Source of the DNA: Microbulbifer sp. GL-2
GTDB taxonomy: Bacteria > Pseudomonadota > Gammaproteobacteria > Pseudomonadales > Cellvibrionaceae
Direction of reading: 5' to 3'
DNA length: 64,000 nucleotides
NCBI RefSeq assembly: GCF_007183175.1
Contig: NZ_AP019807.1
Span: 186,001 to 250,000 of the forward strand
Shown here: piece after piece, positions 27,267-35,455 of the stretch
How positions within the stretch are numbered: the stretch's first letter is position 1
Layout: each line of letters starts with the position of its first letter
The notes under the pieces: generated by a model
Told to the model about the DNA's origin: nothing
The model's database searches: none
Seen by the model: the letters and a program-made list of their open reading frames with translations, nothing else
Program-made: the position numbers and the translations under genes

Positions 27267-27819
27267 GGACACGCCGGTAGTGCAAAGCGACCACGCCACT
27301 CTGTAGTGGTTTCGCCGAGACCAGTTCGAGCTGGCGCGCGCTCGGCAGCCCACTCTGGTACAGAGTCGGGCCGTGCCCAGCAATCCTAGGGTGGACGAGA
27401 AATTTGTACTCGTCGATCAGATCCAGTCGATCAAGTACTGTCGCGAGCTTGCCGCTGCCAAGAAGCACACCAGTAGGGGTCTCGTCCTTGAGTTTCTGCA
27501 CACTCATGCGAAGGTCGCCGGCGATATGGTGGCTATTGCTCCATGGGTAGTCCTTTCGCGTCGACGATACCACATACTTCGGCTTTGCCTCCAGCTTGAG
27601 CGCCCACTCGCGAATCGCGAGTGATTCTCCCATGTCGCCGCGCGCAACCGCCGGCCAGTAGCTCTCCATCATCTCGTAGGTGACTCGACCCCAAAGCATC
27701 GCACCGCTCTCATCCATGAGGCGTGTAAAGTAAGTGTGTGTCTCGTCGTCGGCGATACCTTCCTGGTGATCGACGCACCCGTCCAGCGTAACATTAATAC
27801 TGAATATCAAGAATCCCAT
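27259..27819 (-). CDS. Dihydrofolate-reductase-like (RibD C-terminal domain) protein
   Basis: 186 residues. The fold is recognised by FSINVTLDGCVDH at the start, MLWGRVTYEMMESYWP near residue 42 and TGVLLGSGKLATVLDRLDL with YKFLVHPRIAGHGPTLY in the second half. This family (YyaP/YwjB-like) reduces unknown substrates with NADPH. It is more GC-rich than neighbouring cassettes, suggesting a different source. The stop codon overlaps the attC site. Confidence 0.85.
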   Translation of the reverse strand: MGFLIFSINVTLDGCVDHQEGIADDETHTYFTRLMDESGAMLWGRVTYEMMESYWPAVARGDMGESLAIREWALKLEAKPKYVVSSTRKDYPWSNSHHIAGDLRMSVQKLKDETPTGVLLGSGKLATVLDRLDLIDEYKFLVHPRIAGHGPTLYQSGLPSARQLELVSAKPLQSGVVALHYRRVRG

Positions 27820-27832
27820 ACGGCCAGTCTCC

Positions 27833-27932
27833 GGCTAACTCCGCGCACGTCGGCGGTTGAAACAGAGCGAAGCAGGGTATAGGCCATCCCAGCCTGCGCC
27901 TTTTACGGGAGAAAATTGCTCTTTGTTAAATA
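27833..27932 (-). repeat. attC-like site
   Basis: Begins GGCTAACTCCGCGCA and ends CCTGCGCC...TTGTTAAAT. The ends have the R-box pattern; inner arm pairing is partial. It separates the RibD-like gene from a decayed cassette. Confidence 0.55.
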
Positions 27933-28037
27933 CTACCCCTTCCCCCATGGGTAATCTGGTGGAATGTAGCCCTCTACTCTTTCCATTTTTAATAAAGATC
28001 TTTTACCAAAAACCGTAGAATATATACTCGATGAAAG

Positions 28038-28400
28038 CTAAGAACCGTCTGGGTTTATAGTGATACTCTCCACCTTGAATTCACCATCCAAAGTTAGGTT
28101 GAATAATGTTCCTTGCTGCGCGCCACACCTCCAATAGCCCCATAGATTATTGCGACCGGATTCATGTTTCTCAAAAGCAATTGCCTTCGGGTGAAACGCT
28201 ACAACCTTACTTATATATGATCATTCGTCTTACTTAGATAGATCATAAAAGGCCCGCAGCAATTACCAAACATTGCTGATGCTCCAAATATAATTTTATC
28301 TACTACACCATCGTCATTTAAATTGCCACTATATATATCCGTAATCTGTTCTAACCTGGCTTGAAAATAGAATCAGGGAAAAAACCAAATATCTATACAT
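28038..28400 (-). pseudogene. Decayed secreted-protein cassette (two frameshifts)
   Basis: From ATG at 28400 the frame reads MYRYLVFSLILFSS, a signal peptide, and then stops. The next frame continues LEQITDIYSGNLNDDGVVDK then IIFGASAMFGNCCGPFMIYL; a third frame carries on with KVVAFHPKAIAFEKHESGRN and NLWGYWRCGAQQ to a stop at 28038. Together they make about 120 codons. Asp-rich NDDGVVD resembles a Ca-binding/VCBS-like loop, but the family is uncertain. Two one- or two-base changes explain the breaks. It occupies the otherwise empty 27.9-28.4 kb interval. Confidence 0.6.
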
Positions 28401-28470
28401 TTGATAATTCCTTTTTGGATTAATGCCAGATTCAGTGGCAAACAAGAAGGCATGTCCGCTGATATTTTTG

Positions 28471-28938
28471 TTATACTGCGTCCGTCAGCTTGGAGAGATT
28501 TAAAAAAGGCTTAGCAAACGTAAAGGCTTCACTGCTCGGGCCCTTACTTTGCAGAATTGACAATCTCCCTGTACCCTCTTTGACTGTCGGAATATGACCT
28601 ACTGGCACCCACCATAAAGCCTGATGCATGCTTTTCATTTTGTTAAACCACGCGTCACGATCTCTGATTAACTCTACGTGAGCAGATTTATACACATAGT
28701 TTTTCAGTGATTCAAGATCTTCCCAAACGCTCATATTTACAATAATCATTGGATCATCAAATGCTTGAATTGATGTTGCATCACCCTCTTCAGTTTGAAG
28801 TCTCCAGACAAACCCTTTGGAGCCATCTGCTAAAGCATTTATTTCATCCAATCGTTCAACAAACCCTCTCATTGTTTCAGATTCCATAGAAGCTTTGGAT
28901 TGGGCAATATTTATTTGAGCTAGATTGAAGTCTTTCAT
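28471..28938 (-). CDS. DUF3291-domain protein
   Basis: 155 residues. NLAQINIAQSKASMESETMR at the start, IIVNMSVWEDLESLKNYVYK in the middle and ALWWVPVGHIPTVKEG match DUF3291, a ferredoxin-like dimeric barrel family of unknown function related to monooxygenase folds. It is cytoplasmic with no signal peptide, complete, and a common integron cassette cargo. Confidence 0.85.
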   Translation of the reverse strand: MKDFNLAQINIAQSKASMESETMRGFVERLDEINALADGSKGFVWRLQTEEGDATSIQAFDDPMIIVNMSVWEDLESLKNYVYKSAHVELIRDRDAWFNKMKSMHQALWWVPVGHIPTVKEGTGRLSILQSKGPSSEAFTFAKPFLNLSKLTDAV

Positions 28939-28980
28939 TATTCTTCTCTAAAAAAATTGTTGATCTGGAATGAAACTGTA

Positions 28981-29065
28981 TAACGCTCAGCACACGGACG
29001 GCCGAAGCGAAGCGCAGGCCATCCAGCCCGCGTAGTTTGTGGGTGGTCGTGCTGCTGTTTATTAT
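28981..29065 (-). repeat. attC-like site
   Basis: Starts TAACGCTCAGCAC and ends GTGCTGCTGTTTATTAT; arms CAGCAC and GTGCTG pair perfectly. The final box is TTTATTAT rather than CTTGTTAG, a variant also seen at 33801-33810. Confidence 0.7.
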
Positions 29066-29079
29066 GTATTTTGAGTATT

Positions 29080-29337
29080 TTAAAATTGCCCCGCAGTAAA
29101 CAAGCCTGCTGCAACTAATACAACAAGGCCAGTTGCACTACACCAAAAAGCATAATTATTGCCGCTATTACCTTCTAGATAGATAACTTGTTTTGGTGAA
29201 GGGTAACGACCTAGCGTGACAAGCTTACAGATAGGCCAGCCAATCCAGTAGCAGATGGTGCCGAAGAAAATTTCCGCCAAGATATATCCTACACCCCGGA
29301 AAAATCCCTTCCCAATCTCTCCAATTAACTCATCCAT
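29080..29337 (-). CDS. Small membrane protein of unknown function
   Basis: 85 residues with hydrophobic segments at about 12-37 and 63-82. There is no signal peptide and no known motif; LVTLGRYPSPKQV lies between the two segments. It is a cassette flanked by attC-like sites on both sides, which is the main support that it is a real gene. No function can be assigned. Confidence 0.65.
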   Translation of the reverse strand: MDELIGEIGKGFFRGVGYILAEIFFGTICYWIGWPICKLVTLGRYPSPKQVIYLEGNSGNNYAFWCSATGLVVLVAAGLFTAGQF

Positions 29338-29359
29338 AACTATGTTCTCTGCTTATACA

Positions 29360-29430
29360 TAACGCCCGCCGCACAGACGAGCAACTTGTTGCTAGCCCAA
29401 AGCACGTATTTGTACCGGCGCTGGTTACAA
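29360..29430 (-). repeat. attC-like site
   Basis: Starts TAACGCCCGCCGCACAGACG and ends CCGGCGCTGGTTAC. It is closely similar in layout to the site at 34801-34878 (both carry CACAGACGAG and AACTTGTT), indicating a shared attC type. Confidence 0.75.
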
Positions 29431-29436
29431 TTAATT

Positions 29437-29667
29437 TCAATAATGGAGGCAGGTAACCATATTATAGTCAAGCGCCTCTCCAATTTGGTGAAGCCCAACC
29501 ACGGTAGAATTTTCGGCCGCCCAATAGAGATTCGCAATTATTTCTCGAATCGCTTTTCTATCCATATTCAGGCTTAAATGTGCGTCGATAGACTGCAACT
29601 CTCTGGAAAGCTGCATGCAAGAAGTCGCGACCACATCAATCTTCCTTTTCAGTTCTTCAGATTCCAT
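29437..29667 (-). CDS. Small helical hypothetical protein
   Basis: 76 residues from ATG at 29667, starting MESEELKRKIDVVATSCMQL. A longer frame to 29781 is rejected because it would read through an attC site. The sequence is predicted to be mostly helical, with no membrane segment. Family unknown. It is a compact cassette with attC-like sites on both sides. Confidence 0.6.
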   Translation of the reverse strand: MESEELKRKIDVVATSCMQLSRELQSIDAHLSLNMDRKAIREIIANLYWAAENSTVVGLHQIGEALDYNMVTCLHY

Positions 29668-29681
29668 TTTTCTATTGCTTA

Positions 29682-29747
29682 TAATGCCCAGGTCAGCGGA
29701 CTGTGAAGGCGCAGGCTTTGTGGGTCCGCTGCACCCGATTGTTAGAT
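29682..29747 (-). repeat. attC-like site (short)
   Basis: A 66-bp site with arms CAGCGGAC (29694-29701) and GTCCGCTG (29724-29731), perfectly complementary, and the final box GATTGTTAGAT. Confidence 0.8.
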
Positions 29748-29770
29748 TTTGTACTTGAAATCGATGCATA

Positions 29771-30076
29771 TCACCGTCCATAATAGTGTTTTGCTCGACC
29801 AGCTTTCAATTCAAGTACTTTTTCTTTACGATCTATCGTCAAGCAAACTGAATTGTCAATTCTGTCACCAACCGAGATGTGTTCTAATAATCCAACGATC
29901 TCGTCAGGTTCCTCAGTACACCATCCCACGTTTTTTAGACTGTACATGTAGACTTGCTTCTCAATGATCCTGAAGAATACCGCCCAATTTATATCTGGTG
30001 TAGACGAAATAAAGTACCCATCTTCAAAGGCACACCAGATGTTATCAAATACGTATTTTTCGTCTTCAATATCCAT
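29771..30076 (-). CDS. Hypothetical cassette protein
   Basis: 101 residues, acidic N-terminal half (MDIEDEKYVFDNIWCAFEDG) and a Lys-rich C-terminal half. No signal peptide or membrane segment. It may be an immunity-like or regulatory small protein, but no family is recognised and nothing visible supports a function. It lies immediately after an attC-like site; no clear site separates it from the next gene. Confidence 0.55.
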   Translation of the reverse strand: MDIEDEKYVFDNIWCAFEDGYFISSTPDINWAVFFRIIEKQVYMYSLKNVGWCTEEPDEIVGLLEHISVGDRIDNSVCLTIDRKEKVLELKAGRAKHYYGR

Positions 30077-30138
30077 ACAGGTCTCTGAGGATACTCCCTA
30101 AATCTAAAACCCCTAGGTTTGACTTATTAAATTGCCGA

Positions 30139-30477
30139 TTACGCTGCATTAAATGCCTCAAGTACGATTTCAATTGGCTTACTATTCTCCTTTTGAAGTG
30201 AGCCAATCCAATATCTAGAATTTTCTCCGAAGGGTTCATCAATCTGGAACTTCACGCCATCAAGCTCGAACTCGCAGAATATATCTTCTCGGAACCAGGA
30301 GAACCATCTCTTAGGGCGTTTGGTTATCGTTACACCCTGAATGCCTTCTACAATTCTGGTCGCCTTCCTCCTACCACAGAAAAGGTTCTCGATTTCGAAA
30401 GAATACAATCGATTGTTCTCGATGTAGGTCGGATACATCTTCATAAGGCAATTTAACGCCCAAATCAGGTGCTCCAT
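30139..30477 (-). CDS. Hypothetical cassette protein
   Basis: 112 residues, cytoplasmic, rich in Trp and Arg in the middle (TKRPKRWFSWFREDIFCEFE) and ending IVLEAFNAA. Pattern and length suggest an alpha-beta protein; the family is not recognised. Only 22 bp separate its start from the stop of the GNAT pseudogene upstream, with no complete attC between them, so the two may form one cassette. Confidence 0.55.
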   Translation of the reverse strand: MEHLIWALNCLMKMYPTYIENNRLYSFEIENLFCGRRKATRIVEGIQGVTITKRPKRWFSWFREDIFCEFELDGVKFQIDEPFGENSRYWIGSLQKENSKPIEIVLEAFNAA

Positions 30478-30499
30478 AGGCCTTACCTGAATTTTTTTG

Positions 30500-30985
30500 T
30501 TATGTGGTGGTTGCGAAGCTGTTGAGAGCAGAACCCTCGAACCTGAAATATTGCTTTTCTTTCACTTCCTCTGCACCAATCGCAGCATAGAACTCACCAG
30601 CTACTGGATTTGATTTCTCAGCTGTCTAATCAAGACGATTACAACCATGTTCAAGAGCATATTTTGCAATATATCTCATAAGCTGCCTGCCAACTCCTAG
30701 ACCTCTTGATGATGAAGATGTAAATAGATCTTTCATATAGATTTGGCCTGAAAGCTTTGGAGCAGGGAATAAAACAGAGATGGTTGCGAAACCAACTACT
30801 TTTTCTGGCTCATCCATTGCGAGTAGGACTTGTACTCCTGAAATTTCTGAGAAGACCTTGTTTAGAAAGTAGTCTCTAATTTCATTCAATGAAGCTGCTT
30901 TATCACCAAAATAATACTCTTCCAGCTCTCTGAAGATAGGCAATATCTTTTCAATATCTAATTTTTTAGCGAATTTGATTATCAT
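30500..30985 (-). pseudogene. GNAT-family acetyltransferase interrupted by an amber codon
   Basis: From ATG at 30985 the protein reads MIIKFAKKLDIEKILPIFRE, then MKDLFTSSSSRGLGVGRQLM (acetyl-CoA motif) and GCNRLD. An in-frame TAG follows, after which the same frame continues TAEKSNPVAGEFYAAIGAEE and KEKQYFRFEG to a TAA at 30500. The family normally has RLDW here, so TGG has become TAG. Full length would be 161 codons. The break removes the last strand-helix unit, so activity is unlikely. An upstream in-frame start at 31069 lies inside an attC and is rejected. Confidence 0.8.
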
Positions 30986-30997
30986 GATTGAACCACA

Positions 30998-31128
30998 TAA
31001 CGCCGCCGGCAGGGGCAGCTTACCTTGTACGTCTTTTGCGTGAAAATGGGAACACAGCGACCGGCACACAATGTAAGCTGTCCCGCGAAGGGTCGCATGC
31101 CCAGAGCAAATTGCCCGGACTAGTTAAC
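30998..31128 (-). repeat. attC-like site (long)
   Basis: Starts TAACGCCGCCGGCAGG and includes arms GCAGCTTAC (31015-31023) and GTAAGCTG (31073-31080), ending near ACTAGTTAACTGG. Confidence 0.65.
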
Positions 31129-31133
31129 TGGCC

Positions 31134-31610
31134 TCACCGCCTGACTAAATTCAAGCTTGTTGGACTTAGCTTGCCAGCTTTACTGTAGCTCTCATTTCTT
31201 ATGACTGTATTGTTATCTAGAAACTTAAAAGAAAGCGAGTGTTGGTGATTATCCGTAAGAGTTTTAAGGTTTGTAGCATCAAGAAATTCAAAGGAAATGC
31301 TATTTGGATCACTCGATTGTTGGAGTTTCAATCTAGGCTGATTTCCTTGCGGACAATAATGTGTAGCAAGCAAGCTCTCTCCATCTAGGTGATACATGGT
31401 AAAGGAATGAGAAGCACCTTTATAAATCCAGTTCTCCATAAGCACACTACCATTAGCGCTACTTTGGAATGAGATATAGAAATTACTGCTATCACTACCT
31501 TCTTTTTCCCACTCTCCAACTAGAGACTTTAGCTTCTCAAAATCGTTATTTGGATCAGCGATTACGGAGCATGACAATACGGGTAAAAATAAAAACCAGA
31601 CAATTCTCAT
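31134..31610 (-). CDS. Secreted lipocalin-like (DUF1579-type) protein
   Basis: 158 residues with a signal peptide (MRIVWFLFLPVLSCSVIADP). The mature start, FEKLKSLVGEWEKEGSD, is typical of small beta-barrel proteins of the DUF1579/lipocalin-like group, and the alternating strands (SVLMENWIYKGASHSFTMYH) fit. It would be periplasmic and might bind a small ligand. The gene is flanked by attC-like sites. Confidence 0.65.
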   Translation of the reverse strand: MRIVWFLFLPVLSCSVIADPNNDFEKLKSLVGEWEKEGSDSSNFYISFQSSANGSVLMENWIYKGASHSFTMYHLDGESLLATHYCPQGNQPRLKLQQSSDPNSISFEFLDATNLKTLTDNHQHSLSFKFLDNNTVIRNESYSKAGKLSPTSLNLVRR

Positions 31611-31628
31611 TAGGTCAATTCCTTCTGA

Positions 31629-31708
31629 CAGTTAAGGCTGAGTTCAGCTGACCGAATCCAGAGACGCGAAGCGGCGGCGGATTTGAATCAGCTGGAACGA
31701 CTTGTTAG
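31629..31708 (-). repeat. attC-like site
   Basis: Starts CAGTTAAGGC, has arms TTCAGCTG and CAGCTGGAA, and ends GACTTGTTAGAA, a canonical CTTGTTAG box. Confidence 0.75.
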
Positions 31709-31714
31709 AAAAAT

Positions 31715-32245
31715 TCAGATTGAGTCTAAGAATGACGTAATTTGCTTGATTCTTTCTTTATGACTTCCCCCAACCTCAATAACTTGAAACTCATTAGAAC
31801 CTTCAAATTCATATATTAAATCTTGAAGCTGAATATCGACTTCCTTTCTCAGTTCTGGGTTTTCAGATTCAGGACATCTAATTCTATCAGGGTTTTCCAC
31901 TGGAACAAAAATGACAATGTCTATTAGCTCCATCACTTCTAGAATTTGTTCACGGTATTCTTCTAGTGATACCGAGTTATTATTTATAGCATTTATATAA
32001 GCGACGAAATCTAATGGACAACGTTCAAACAATCTATTGTTCTGACTACTTGTTATCAATTCAATGGAATAGTCTAACTGAGCTATAAAATCATCTTCAC
32101 TTGGTGAGTCGCTGAATTCATGCCCCTTCTCTTCAAGCAAAATGTATGGCTCCTCTATAATTTCAAAGTTATCAAGCGAACCACCGAGATCATCTAAAAT
32201 AGTTGTCTTTCCTGTGCAATGCGAACCTGATATAGCAATTTTCAT
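31715..32245 (-). CDS. P-loop NTPase (AAA_28-like kinase fold)
   Basis: 176 residues. The Walker A motif is ISGSHCTGKTTILDDL near residue 5; later LFERCPLDFVAYI and IVIFVPVENPDRIRCPESEN resemble nucleoside-kinase-like ATPases (AAA_28), where the second segment is the LID region. It probably phosphorylates a small molecule or acts as an ATP-dependent regulator. It is cytoplasmic, complete, and flanked by attC-like sites. Confidence 0.8.
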   Translation of the reverse strand: MKIAISGSHCTGKTTILDDLGGSLDNFEIIEEPYILLEEKGHEFSDSPSEDDFIAQLDYSIELITSSQNNRLFERCPLDFVAYINAINNNSVSLEEYREQILEVMELIDIVIFVPVENPDRIRCPESENPELRKEVDIQLQDLIYEFEGSNEFQVIEVGGSHKERIKQITSFLDSI

Positions 32246-32270
32246 ATTCTATTTTATTTCAATTGTTTTC

Positions 32271-32385
32271 TAACGCCGTGTACAGGGATCACCAAAAGCG
32301 GCGCACTGGTTGTGTGAAACTGTGATCGAAGCAATCCACACAAAAGGTGCATAGCTTTGGGAGCCCCCTGCAACGCTTTGTTCTG
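32271..32385 (-). repeat. attC-like site
   Basis: Starts TAACGCCGTGTACAGGG; arms TACAGGG and CCCTGCA pair with one mismatch; ends CGCTTTGTTCTG. Confidence 0.65.
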
Positions 32386-32393
32386 TGGAATCG

Positions 32394-33162
32394 CTACTGC
32401 TCAACGATTTCAAATATAACGGTAACATCTGCTTCATAACCTACTTCATCAAAGGTAGGAACAACTTCCCTAACTCTAGCACTACTACTATATTTCGCAG
32501 GCATCCTTTGCGCGGTTACTACAACCTCTTCCAACATCAATGAGCCCTCAGTTGGGTCTTGAACAACACTCCCATGCTGGAAATCGACTGGCTTCAGCTT
32601 TAAACCAAGTTTCTTTTCGTAGTACTTTTTTTGCGTTAGGGCATCATCGATAGCTGCGGAAAGAACCAACTCTTCAAAATGCTCTTTTTCTGAATGTTCA
32701 AAAGTGGTACTAGAAAAAGTAACCTCCTGGTATTGGTCTGCGGCCTTAGCAATTTCCTGTAATAGTTTTTCAGATGTTACAGAAATAGACATCCTGTTAA
32801 TTACTTCATAGCTACTTGGCTCTTTACCAAACCAACCATACTGAGGAGATGTTGAAAATTTTGACGTTTTAATATCATTTGGATCAACACCAGCTTGTAC
32901 AAATGCAGATACAATTTTTTCTCTTAGTCTCACATTTAGACCAATAGCATTTGAAAACGATTTACTCTCAGTTTTTACTATCAAATTTGCGTTAGCGATA
33001 TCAGCGTATGCGCTTTCTTCTGCACTACCTACAATCCTTACCGTACTGACATCAGGCTTTAAATACTTCTTAAGTTCTTCAGGTGATCCCTTCAACTCTG
33101 TAAACGCGGAGACAGAACCAGAGAAAATTAAAGTTAGAGGATAAATCAAAAATTTTTTCATA
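32394..33162 (-). CDS. SIMPL-domain (DUF541, YggE-like) secreted protein
   Basis: 255 residues from ATG at 33162, chosen because it gives the signal peptide MKKFLIYPLTLIFSGSVSAF; the longer frame to 33209 enters an attC site. The SIMPL domain begins with VSTVRIVGSAEESAYADIAN and contains VRLREKIVSAFVQAGVDPND then IKTSKFSTSPQYGW, with FEHSEKEHFEELVLSAAIDD further on. SIMPL proteins are periplasmic and linked to stress tolerance. Flanked by attC-like sites on both sides. Confidence 0.85.
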
Positions 33163-33183
33163 AACTTTACCTTATAACTCCAC

Positions 33184-33269
33184 AGAACGCCCGACGCATC
33201 GGCGAACAAAGCGTAGCTTTGTGAGCCCAGGCCAGCTTACTGGCCGAGGCTGCGGCCGCTTGTTAGGCA
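33184..33269 (-). repeat. attC-like site
   Basis: Starts GAACGCCCGACGCATCGGCG and ends GCGGCCGCTTGTTAGGC, a canonical end. Inner hairpins AAAGC/GCTTT and GGCCAG/CTGGCC are also present. Confidence 0.8.
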
Positions 33270-33721
33270 TTGATTAATTTCACCATTGGTGGTTCTTCTG
33301 AAACAACATCTATGATTTGGTTTAGACAGCAAAAGCCATAATGTACAAATGGGCCAGGATACTCCGTTGTAGCGAATGTGCCTTGGCCAATGTAGTTTAG
33401 AAACGCTGATTCAGAATAAACCCGTGCAAGTCTACCTTCGAATTTTTCTTCGATGCCACCAGCATAGCTTTCGTTCGTTACTGCATATGCTATATAATCT
33501 TCAAAGATAATTTCATAGCGAGCACTGCTGTCGGTTACCTCTATGGGCTTACTCTCGTTTAATATCTTTCGTAGATCCTCATTTGGCTCTTCTTCCAGTG
33601 ATATTTTCGGGGCAGTCTCAGATACACCAGCCTCAGCTATCACTATCCTGAGACAATCTTTATAGGTTTCTTGTATCTCAATCAGATCGAGATACTTATG
33701 TTGATTCATTGCACTGAACAT
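33263..33721 (-). CDS. Hypothetical cassette protein
   Basis: 152 residues (a second ATG at 33709 is a plausible start). Acidic and cytoplasmic; the middle has ARYEIIFEDYIAYAVTNESY and the end has VHYGFCCLNQIIDVVSEEPP. The pattern of EIIFEDYIAY... resembles small proteins common in Vibrio superintegrons, but I cannot name the family. The stop codon overlaps the attC-like end. Confidence 0.65.
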   Translation of the reverse strand: MFSAMNQHKYLDLIEIQETYKDCLRIVIAEAGVSETAPKISLEEEPNEDLRKILNESKPIEVTDSSARYEIIFEDYIAYAVTNESYAGGIEEKFEGRLARVYSESAFLNYIGQGTFATTEYPGPFVHYGFCCLNQIIDVVSEEPPMVKLINA

Positions 33722-33725
33722 AGAT

Positions 33726-33811
33726 GCCTAACACCCGGCACACCGGCCGGAGCAAGCAACGCTTGCGGAGGTCTGGGCCGCATAGCGGCCGAAGTGGTGT
33801 CGCTTATTATC
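33726..33811 (-). repeat. attC-like site
   Basis: Starts GCCTAACACCCGGCACACC and ends AAGTGGTGTCGCTTATTAT; an inner stem CCGGCC/GGCCG is present. The final TTATTAT variant matches the site ending at 29065. Confidence 0.7.
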
Positions 33812-33813
33812 CA

Positions 33814-34671
33814 TCAGAATTTGGGCCTGAGTGTCTCTATAATCTGCGCATCTACCCAATATACATCGTAATCGTCAGCGCTAATCTGCCTATTGAAAAA
33901 CAGGTATTTCCCGTCTGGTGTAACCTTCGCTCCCGAGTCCGCGCCACTTGTATTTATCTTGTCGCCGAAGTTGATGGCGGCACCCCAAGAGCCATCTTTT
34001 TCTCGAAAACTAATGTACAAATCCACTCCACCAAATCCACCGCGTCTCTCACTATCCCAAATAATATAAGACTCATCCAGAGCAATGAAGGGGTGAGCCG
34101 TCCATTTTCCAGTGTTTATTTCTTTACCGAAAGGTCTCGGAGCTTCACGTTCACCATCTACTATTCTAGAATAACGAAGGGTTCCAACCCTGTCTCTTTC
34201 ATCAAATACATAAGTACCATTATTTGAAACAGTAAGACTCATGATAGAAATTTTTTCAAATACTGAACCAAGACTTTTTAATTCTGACCAATCACCATCA
34301 ATACGTTCCCTATATTGATTGCCATCGTGCATGGTATTTCCATCAGGTGAAATAAAGCCACCTACATCTACGTCTATCTCGGACTCACGCCATTGGCCGT
34401 TCGCGTATTTAAAGACAATTTTTGTAGATTTTTTTGTTTTGTTATTATACCGACCAAAGTAGTATTCTTTCATGTCTGGTGTGAAGCTACCAGTCCAGTC
34501 ACCATGGTCTTTTGAAACAATACCCGGAGCGAAAACTTCAGGGACTAAGCCCGGAGGACTTTGACCAATATAAGGCCCCTCCAAGATTGTCAAATCATCT
34601 TGACTATAGCTTTTACCATTAATAGCTAGGAAAGAAAGCATAAAAATAGCTGCAAATACAAAACGCCTCAT
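33814..34671 (-). CDS. Secreted PD40 (TolB-like beta-propeller) protein
   Basis: 285 residues with a signal peptide ending near SYSQDD at residue 24. Repeated WD40-like PD40 units are visible: TGSFTPDMKEYYFGR, GGFISPDGNTMHD, TVSNNGTYVFDER, FIALDESYIIWDSERRGG and KVTPDGKYLFFNR. Such propellers bind proteins or glycans in the periplasm or on the surface. It is one of the larger genes in the array. Confidence 0.85.
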   Translation of the reverse strand: MRRFVFAAIFMLSFLAINGKSYSQDDLTILEGPYIGQSPPGLVPEVFAPGIVSKDHGDWTGSFTPDMKEYYFGRYNNKTKKSTKIVFKYANGQWRESEIDVDVGGFISPDGNTMHDGNQYRERIDGDWSELKSLGSVFEKISIMSLTVSNNGTYVFDERDRVGTLRYSRIVDGEREAPRPFGKEINTGKWTAHPFIALDESYIIWDSERRGGFGGVDLYISFREKDGSWGAAINFGDKINTSGADSGAKVTPDGKYLFFNRQISADDYDVYWVDAQIIETLRPKF

Positions 34672-34800
34672 AATTTATCCTTTTTTTAGCTGTGGTTAGG
34701 CATACTACCATTTAATTAAAACACCCTCACTAGCTAACTTCTGTATGACTTTATTTAGTTCGTACTGCCAAAGTCAACTACCTTATTACGCGCAAACGCA

Positions 34801-34878
34801 TAACACTCGCCACACAGACGAGAAACTTGTTTCGAGTCCAAGGCACGGAGTGCCTGAATGTACTGGCGCTTGTTAAGC
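34801..34878 (-). repeat. attC-like site
   Basis: Starts TAACACTCGCCACACAGACG and ends TGGCGCTTGTTAAGC. Sister of the site at 29360-29430. Confidence 0.8.
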
Positions 34879-34880
34879 GC

Positions 34881-35333
34881 TTACAACGCACGGTAATGAA
34901 CATCTATGTTCTGGGATGTTGCTTTGTATGTCGAGCTCTGTTTTTGGAAACAAACTTTACGCACCTCCTTTTCTTCGTAGTTTTTACCACCAACCACAGT
35001 TTTGGCAATTGTTTGGGAGCTACCGCAAAAAGATGCTTTACTGCGGGGCTCAATAGTTGTTTGTTCAGCTGTGGAGCGTGGCATTGAGCTAGGTTTGCCT
35101 ACTGCCTTCATTGAAGCCAATAATTGATTCTTGGTGACAGGCCTTGTATCCGAGCCAATACCTGGTATGTGCAAAGTTTGGCTTATGCTGTAGCTATCAC
35201 TGAGCCAGGGCGAAAACTATGAAACATCGTTGCTCATATAAGCCTCTTCGAACTGCAGATAGATGGAAACTCTCTCTTCTTCTGCTTGAACGAAAGCTGA
35301 TAATAATAATGTTCCTAGCAGTAATTTCTTCAA
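34881..35333 (-). pseudogene. Secreted-protein cassette interrupted by an amber codon
   Basis: From a TTG at 35333 (possibly a mutated ATG) the frame reads LKKLLLGTLLLSAFVQAEEE, a good signal peptide, and goes to SNDVS, then TAG at 35217-35219, then continues open as FSPWLSDSYSISQTLHIPGI and RKVCFQKQSSTYKATSQN to a stop at 34881 (150 codons in all). The C-terminal Cys/Ser-rich part (SKASFCGSS) is unassigned. As in the nearby GNAT gene, one amber codon breaks an otherwise open frame. Confidence 0.6.
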
Positions 35334-35346
35334 CTCTTTCTGACAC

Positions 35347-35442
35347 TTAACGCCCGTTTAACAGGCAAATGCTGATTGGCTAAAATTCGGATCGCAGTGT
35401 AGGAGCCAACCAATATTTGTCCTTGTTGAGGCGCTTGTTATA
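35347..35442 (-). repeat. attC-like site
   Basis: Starts TAACGCCCGTTTAACAGGC and ends TTGAGGCGCTTGTTAT. Arms TTTAACAGGCAAAT and ATTTGTCCTTGTTGA pair with a few mismatches, and TTGGCT/AGCCAA form the inner stem. Confidence 0.8.
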
Positions 35443-35455
35443 TTTGCAAACAAGC

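Noticed and set aside
34827..35087. Plus-strand ORF of 86 codons
   Set aside because: It crosses an attC-like site and runs antisense to a minus-strand frame with a signal peptide upstream; it looks like chance.
30500..35333. Reassigned TAG (amber suppression) across the cassette array
   Set aside because: Many intact genes in the window end with TAG, and only two cassettes have an internal one, so general recoding is not supported; decay is simpler.
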